The position numbers and the translations under genes are program-made. The notes under the pieces are model-generated. The model made no database searches, was not told the DNA's origin, and saw nothing but the letters and a program-made list of their open reading frames with translations. DNA of 38,613 bases from Mesorhizobium sp. 61-13. GTDB lineage: Bacteria > Pseudomonadota > Alphaproteobacteria > Rhizobiales > Rhizobiaceae. Positions 34,328 through 38,613 of the stretch are shown here, one piece after another. Numbering within the stretch: the first letter of the stretch is position 1; each line of letters begins with the position of its first letter. The stretch is from positions 27,250 through 65,862 of the forward strand of contig MKRZ01000004.1 in the NCBI GenBank assembly GCA_001897075.1, in the 5' to 3' direction.

Positions 34328-35301
34328 AGGGCCTGTTCAGATACCGCGAAGCCTGGCTGTTGCTGGCAATCGCCGTCGTGGTTGGCCTGATCTCCACAAG
34401 GTTCCCGGCCTTTGCGCGGCCGGGCAACCTCGCCCAGGTCTTCAACGACACCTCGATCCTGATGATCCTGGCGCTCGGCCAGATGGTGGTGATCCTGACG
34501 CGTGGCATCGATCTTTCGATGGCCTCGAACCTGTGCTTCACCGGCATGGTCGTGGCGATGTTGAACGCGGCCTATCCCGGCATTCCGATCACAGTGCTGA
34601 TTTTGATAGCACTTGCGGTTGGCCTGGTACTTGGCGCCATCAACGGTCTGCTGGTGTGGCGCCTCAACATTCCTTCGATTGTGGTCACGCTTGGAACGCT
34701 GACGATCTATCGCGGCGCCACTTTCGTCCTCTCGGGTGGCGCTTGGGTCAATGCCGACAAGATGAGCCCGGCATTCATCGACTTCCAGCGCGCGGCATTC
34801 CTCGGTGTTCCAGTGCTGTCGTGGATTGCGATATGCGTCATTGCGCTGTTCTTCGTGCTGATGACGCGCACACCGCTGGGACGCTCGATCCATGCCGCCG
34901 GCGTGAACCCGACGGCGGCTGTCTATACAGGCATCGATGTCGGCCGCACGCAATTCCTTGCCTTCTGCATTTCCGGCATGATTTCGGGGCTCTGCGGTTA
35001 TCTTTGGGTGTCCCGCTATGTCATCGCCTCGGTCGAGGTGGCGAGCGGCTACGAACTCAACATCATCGCTGCCTGCGTGATCGGCGGCATTTCGATTGCC
35101 GGAGGTATCGGCTCGGTTGGCGGCGCGGTTCTGGGGGCGCTTTTCCTCGGCATCATCGCCAATGCCTTGCCGGTCATCAACATCTCGCCGTTCTGGCAGA
35201 TGGCCATTTCCGGCTCGGCGATCATCCTCGCGGTTGTGCTGAACGCGCGTGGCGAACGTCGGCAGGGCCGCATCATCCTGAAGAAGGCGGAAGCGACATG
35301 A
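34324..35301 (+). CDS. rhaP: Rhamnose ABC importer permease
   Basis: A 325-residue inner-membrane permease of the RbsC/branched-chain type with about eight to ten helices. Family patterns include LGQMVVILTRGIDLSMAS, LGTLTIYRGATF and GGISIAGGIGSVGGAVLGAL. Four-base overlaps with rhaT and rhaQ (ATGA) show tight coupling. It pairs with RhaQ to form the rhamnose channel. Confidence 0.93.
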   Translation: MKGLFRYREAWLLLAIAVVVGLISTRFPAFARPGNLAQVFNDTSILMILALGQMVVILTRGIDLSMASNLCFTGMVVAMLNAAYPGIPITVLILIALAVGLVLGAINGLLVWRLNIPSIVVTLGTLTIYRGATFVLSGGAWVNADKMSPAFIDFQRAAFLGVPVLSWIAICVIALFFVLMTRTPLGRSIHAAGVNPTAAVYTGIDVGRTQFLAFCISGMISGLCGYLWVSRYVIASVEVASGYELNIIAACVIGGISIAGGIGSVGGAVLGALFLGIIANALPVINISPFWQMAISGSAIILAVVLNARGERRQGRIILKKAEAT

Positions 35302-36299
35302 CCGACACGCCTGCGCCTCGCCGCATTCCCGATCGGCTCGACAAGCCGTTGACGTCTGCGATGTTTTCCTGGGAAGCGCTGCTGGCGGCCGTGGCGATAG
35401 CCATCTTCGTCGCCAACAGCCTGGCTTCGCCCTATTTCCTCGACCCGTGGTCGCTGTCGGACCTGACATTCAATTTCACCGAAAAGGCGATCGTGGCTTT
35501 CGCCATGGCGCTGATCATCATCGCCGGCGAGATCGACCTTTCGGTTGCTGCCATCATCGCATTGGCTTCGACGCTCATGGGCATGGCCGCGCAGGTGGGC
35601 GTCGGCACGCCGGGCCTGGTCGCGATCGGTATAGCAGTTGGCCTCGCCTGTGGAGCCTTCAACGGCTTGCTGGTGACGCGCCTCGGCCTGCCGTCGATTG
35701 TCGTGACCATCGGCACGATGACGCTTTACCGCGGCATCGCCTTCATCATCCTCGGCGACCAGGCCTACAAAGGCTATCCGGCTAGTTTTGCCTTCTTCGG
35801 ACAGGGTTATGTCTGGTGGGTGGTTTCGTTCGAACTTTTGCTGTTCGTCATCGTCGCAGTTGCCTATTGGGCTCTGCTGCACCGCACGAGCTTCGGCCGG
35901 CGCGTCTTCGCCATAGGCAACAATCCGGTGGCCGCGCAGTTTTCCGGCGTGCGTGTCGGGCGCATCAAGTTCATCCTGTTTTGCCTTACCGGCCTGATGT
36001 CTGGAATAGCTGCGGTGCTGATCACCTCGCGGCTCGGATCGACGCGCCCTTCCATCGCGCAGGGTTACGAACTGGAGATCATCACCATGGTGGTACTTGG
36101 CGGCGTCAACATCCTGGGCGGTGCAGGCAGCATTCTGGGCGTGGTGCTTGCTGCGCTGATCATGGGGCTGGTGACTTTTGGCCTTGGCCTGCTCAATGTG
36201 CCCGGCATCGTCATGTCGATCTTTGTCGGCCTGCTGCTGATCGTGGTGATTGCATTGCCGATCGTATGGCGGCGGATGCGGCGGGAACGGGTTGCCTGA
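35298..36299 (+). CDS. rhaQ: Rhamnose ABC importer permease, second subunit
   Basis: A 333-residue permease homologous to RhaP, starting [17 protein letters not shown] at 35298. The frame is open far upstream, but that part is a shadow of rhaT and rhaP. Typical patterns are [38 protein letters not shown] and [20 protein letters not shown]. Its stop shares a base with the rhaU start (TGATG). Confidence 0.92.
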   Translation: MTDTPAPRRIPDRLDKPLTSAMFSWEALLAAVAIAIFVANSLASPYFLDPWSLSDLTFNFTEKAIVAFAMALIIIAGEIDLSVAAIIALASTLMGMAAQVGVGTPGLVAIGIAVGLACGAFNGLLVTRLGLPSIVVTIGTMTLYRGIAFIILGDQAYKGYPASFAFFGQGYVWWVVSFELLLFVIVAVAYWALLHRTSFGRRVFAIGNNPVAAQFSGVRVGRIKFILFCLTGLMSGIAAVLITSRLGSTRPSIAQGYELEIITMVVLGGVNILGGAGSILGVVLAALIMGLVTFGLGLLNVPGIVMSIFVGLLLIVVIALPIVWRRMRRERVA

Positions 36300-36616
36300 T
36301 GGCCGAGAAATACGCCTTCCGCATGCGGCTCAACCCCGGCATGAAAGCCGAATACAAGCGGCGGCACGACGAAATCTGGCCGGAATTGCTGGTGCTGTTG
36401 CGAGATGCCGGTGTCTCCGACTACTCCATCCATCTCGACGAAGAGACAAACTGCCTGTTCGGTGTGTTGTGGCGCAAGGCCGGCCACGGCATGCACGACC
36501 TGCCGCGGCATCCCGTAATGCAACGCTGGTGGGCGTATATGGCTGACCTGATGGAAACAAAGCCGGACAATGAACCGGTGGCGGTGCGCCTCGAAACCGT
36601 CTTCCACATGGAGTGA
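36299..36616 (+). CDS. rhaU: L-rhamnose mutarotase
   Basis: A 105-residue small dimeric enzyme interconverting the alpha and beta anomers of L-rhamnose (RhaM/RhaU family). The active-site residues line up with E. coli RhaM with a one-residue offset: Tyr19 and His23 in [13 protein letters not shown], Tyr42 in SDYSIHLD and the Trp77/Trp78 pair in QRWWAYM. It starts on the rhaQ stop codon (TGATG), so it is translationally coupled. Confidence 0.95.
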   Translation: MAEKYAFRMRLNPGMKAEYKRRHDEIWPELLVLLRDAGVSDYSIHLDEETNCLFGVLWRKAGHGMHDLPRHPVMQRWWAYMADLMETKPDNEPVAVRLETVFHME

Positions 36617-36618
36617 CG

Positions 36619-37990
36619 ATGGCCGCCATTCGCCACGTCGCTGTCATCGATATCGGCAAGACCAACGCCAAGGTGGCGATGGTCGATCTGGATACGCTTT
36701 CCGAAACAGCGGTGAGAAAAACGCCCAATCGGCCTCTCGACGATGGTCCCTATCGCCACCATGACGTCGAGGCCATCTGGAGTTTCATTTGCGATAGCCT
36801 TCAAGAGTTGGGACGCGAACGACGCATCGATGCGATATCCGTCACCACGCATGGCGCGACTGCCGCCTTGGTCGACGCCGAAGGCGAGTTGGCGTTGCCG
36901 GTTCTCGACTATGAGGACGAAGGCCCAGATGGTCTGCGCGCGCACTATGACGCGGCCCGACCGGATTTCACAGAAACTGGCTCACCGGCCCTGCCGCTTG
37001 GCCTCAATCTTGGAGCCCAGCTTTTCTGGCAAAGCAAGGCGTACCCGGAAGCGTTCGCCAAGGTGTCTCATGTCCTTGCCTATCCGCAGTATTGGAGCTG
37101 GCGGTTGACCGGCGTCGCGGCGAGCGAAGTAACGTCGCTCGGCTGCCACACGGATCTATGGAACCCTCATAGCCGGGATTTCTCCACGCTCGTTGATCGC
37201 ATGGGGTGGCGTAACCTCTTTCCGCCAATACGGGCCGCGGGCGAAACGCTGGGTTTCGTTCGTCCTGCCATTGCGAAGCGCATCGGTGTCGATCCGTCGA
37301 CGCCGGTCTTCTGCGGCATTCATGATTCCAACGCTTCGCTTCTGCCGCATCTTTTGGCGCGGAAAGCTCCGTTTTCCGTCGTCTCGACCGGCACCTGGGT
37401 CATCTCGATGGCAATCGGCGGGCGCACGGTCGCTCTCGATCCGGCGCGAGACACGCTGGTCAACGTCAATGCGTTGGGCAATCCGGTTCGTTCAGCCCGG
37501 TTCATGGGAGGGCGCGAATACGAACTGCTGTCTAACGGTGTGAGCGCAGGGACAAGTGGAAGCGCGCTTCAATCGGTAATGGACCGCAAGATCATGTTGC
37601 TGCCTTCGGTCCAGCAAGGGTCCGGACCATTCCCGCTTGCGCGTTCGCGCTGGGTTGGCGAGCCTTCTGACGAGGAGCGCGCGGTTGCGATCTCGTTCTA
37701 CCTTGCGATGATGACGGCGACCTGCCTCGATGATTGGAGCGGATGGGGCTACCGTTGTCGAAGGTCCGTTCACGCTGAATACGCAGTATTGCGACATGTT
37801 GCGGGCTGCGACTGGACGCTCTGTCCTGCCGCAGGCTGCCCAAGCGACCGGGACCAGCATCGGCGCTGCCATGTTGGCCGGTGCGAGCGTCAAAGCGTCG
37901 GCTGCCGACGAAGGATCGAAAGTCTTGCCGGCGAAATGGCATGCCTATGCGCGCGCATGGCATGATGCCGTCAACGCTGCGGGCATCTAG
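36619..37990 (+). pseudogene. rhaK: Rhamnulokinase/rhamnose kinase with a frameshift
   Basis: An FGGY-family sugar kinase that would phosphorylate the rhamnose-derived sugar before RhaD. The first 371 codons are normal for the family, with the phosphate-binding start VAVIDIGKTNAKVA and the central GIHDSNASLLPHLL and STGTWVISMAIGG motifs. Near 37729-37734 the frame breaks: after TATCLD the family sequence continues in the +1 frame as IGADGATVVEGPF to GTSIGAAMLAG and the stop at 37990. A loss of two bases or gain of one explains it. The unbroken frame instead runs to 37965 with an unrelated Arg/Cys-rich tail. A corrected protein would have about 456 residues, the usual length. It may be a real mutation or a sequencing error. 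The start is taken as the ATG at 36619; a GTG lies two codons earlier. Confidence 0.87.
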
Positions 37991-38011
37991 CGAGCTTGCA
38001 CGCCGGATAAA

Positions 38012-38613
38012 TTACTCGGCCGCTTGACGTACCGACATGAGGCGTTGCTCGACCTGCTGAAGGTGGTGTCGCATCGCCCCTGCGGCTCCAGCAAGGTCGC
38101 GCTCGGCAATCGCACCGACGATTTTTTCATGATCTTCGAAGCTGTGGTGGTCAGCGGGTGGTCGCGCGCCTTCCGCGCGCAGCCGCCCCCACACCACGGT
38201 GCGGCGGATGGCGTTCAAGACGTCGAATAATCCAAGCAGCACATTGTTGCGGCTGGCCTGGGCGATCTGCCGGTGCAGCAGGTTGTCGATATTCTCGTAT
38301 TGACGCCACGTCGCCGCTTCTCGCGTCTGGGCAAGCGAATGGCGCATGGCAGAAATGTCGGCCAGCGTAGCGTGCAAGGCGGCTTCGCGCGCGATCTCCG
38401 GTTCGATGATCAGGCGTGCGCGCATGACGTCGGCCGGGTTCGTGCGGCCGGCGATTTCCGAGATGCCGATCGCTTCCTCGACAGGTCCGCTGCCCACGAA
38501 TGTGCCCTTGCCGACATGACGCCAGATGTGGCCGTCCTTTTCCAGCACGTCCAGCGCCTTGCGCAGGTCGCCGCGCGATACGCCGAGGCTTTCGCACAGC
38601 TCACGCTCCGATG
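38012..38613 (-). CDS. GntR/FadR-family transcriptional regulator, 5' end beyond window
   Basis: A partial gene: the frame stays open to the right edge, so the start lies outside. The visible part has the second half of a GntR winged helix (SERELCESLGVSRGDLRKAL then LEKDGHIWRHVGKGTFVG), followed by an all-helical FCD domain with the metal-type ligands in RARLIIEPEIAREAA, NLLHRQIAQAS and the histidine-rich DHHSFEDHEKIV and MRHHLQQVE. FCD regulators usually sense organic or sugar acids. It converges on rhaK with 21 bases between, so it is not part of the rha operon. Its target is unknown. Confidence 0.9.
   Translation of the reverse strand, partial: SERELCESLGVSRGDLRKALDVLEKDGHIWRHVGKGTFVGSGPVEEAIGISEIAGRTNPADVMRARLIIEPEIAREAALHATLADISAMRHSLAQTREAATWRQYENIDNLLHRQIAQASRNNVLLGLFDVLNAIRRTVVWGRLRAEGARPPADHHSFEDHEKIVGAIAERDLAGAAGAMRHHLQQVEQRLMSVRQAAE

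Noticed and set aside
34212..35297. Open frame extending rhaQ far upstream
   Set aside because: It overlaps rhaT and rhaP in another frame and encodes no domain; rhaQ starts at 35298 by ATGA coupling.
34264..35469. 401-codon minus-strand frame opposite rhaP and rhaQ
   Set aside because: The composition is shadow-like (Arg, Asp, His, Gln) and there is no recognisable motif.
1..38613. CRISPR arrays, rRNA genes, intact tRNAs and insertion sequences
   Set aside because: I saw no regularly spaced repeats, no rRNA-like sequence, no complete tRNA and no transposase on either strand.

Overview
This window looks like the chromosome of a Rhizobiales alphaproteobacterium, most likely Mesorhizobium or a close Phyllobacteriaceae relative. 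The clues are the rhizobial L-rhamnose locus layout (rhaDI divergent from rhaRSTPQUK), many ABC importers of small nitrogenous or sugar substrates, strong GGAGG ribosome binding sites and high-GC coding sequence. The genus is inferred from gene content; no marker gene is present.

Layout. (1) 1-2337 is the end of an integrated element: a tyrosine integrase and a small co-transcribed unknown gene on the minus strand, bounded by a 50-base 3' fragment of tRNA-Arg(ACG) that is probably the attachment site. (2) 2340-4844 holds two poorly characterised genes (a small membrane protein and an exported protein) and about 950 bases without a convincing gene. (3) 4845-7450 is a creatine module: an amidotransferase-like AraC regulator, creatinase with all catalytic residues present, and a strong terminator. 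(4) 7512-8405 is a LysR regulator that converges on a long minus-strand array (17770 down to 8427). From its 5' end the array encodes diaminopropionate ammonia-lyase, an M20 carbamoylase, a nitrilase-type N-carbamoyl-D-amino acid hydrolase, a cyclic amidohydrolase (hydantoinase/dihydropyrimidinase family) and a four-gene polyamine-type ABC importer. Divergent from it, 17890-22717 encodes an RpiR/SIS regulator and a second polyamine-type ABC importer. (5) 23222-25975 is a head-to-head two-component pair (7TMR-DISM histidine kinase and LuxR-type response regulator) whose 5' ends overlap, followed by a LysE/RhtB exporter. (6) 27254-37990 is the L-rhamnose regulon: RhaI and RhaD on the minus strand; RhaR, the RhaSTPQ importer, mutarotase RhaU and kinase RhaK on the plus strand. 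The rhaD-rhaR intergenic region carries a clear duplicated operator. rhaK has a frameshift near 37732. (7) A GntR/FadR regulator runs off the right edge.

How the parts fit. Creatinase makes sarcosine and urea. The neighbouring array could open a cyclic ureide, remove carbamoyl groups and send 2,3-diaminopropionate to pyruvate and ammonia. Together, 4845-22717 reads as a nitrogen-scavenging region for ureido and guanidino compounds, with two importers and four regulators. The most interesting candidate is the ammonia-lyase/two-carbamoylase/hydantoinase operon. It would suit a substrate such as the legume non-protein amino acid albizziine (2-amino-3-ureidopropionate) or a diureidopropionate; that is inference. 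In the rhamnose regulon, import, mutarotation, isomerisation, phosphorylation and aldol cleavage plus lactaldehyde oxidation are all encoded, but the kinase frame is broken as given.
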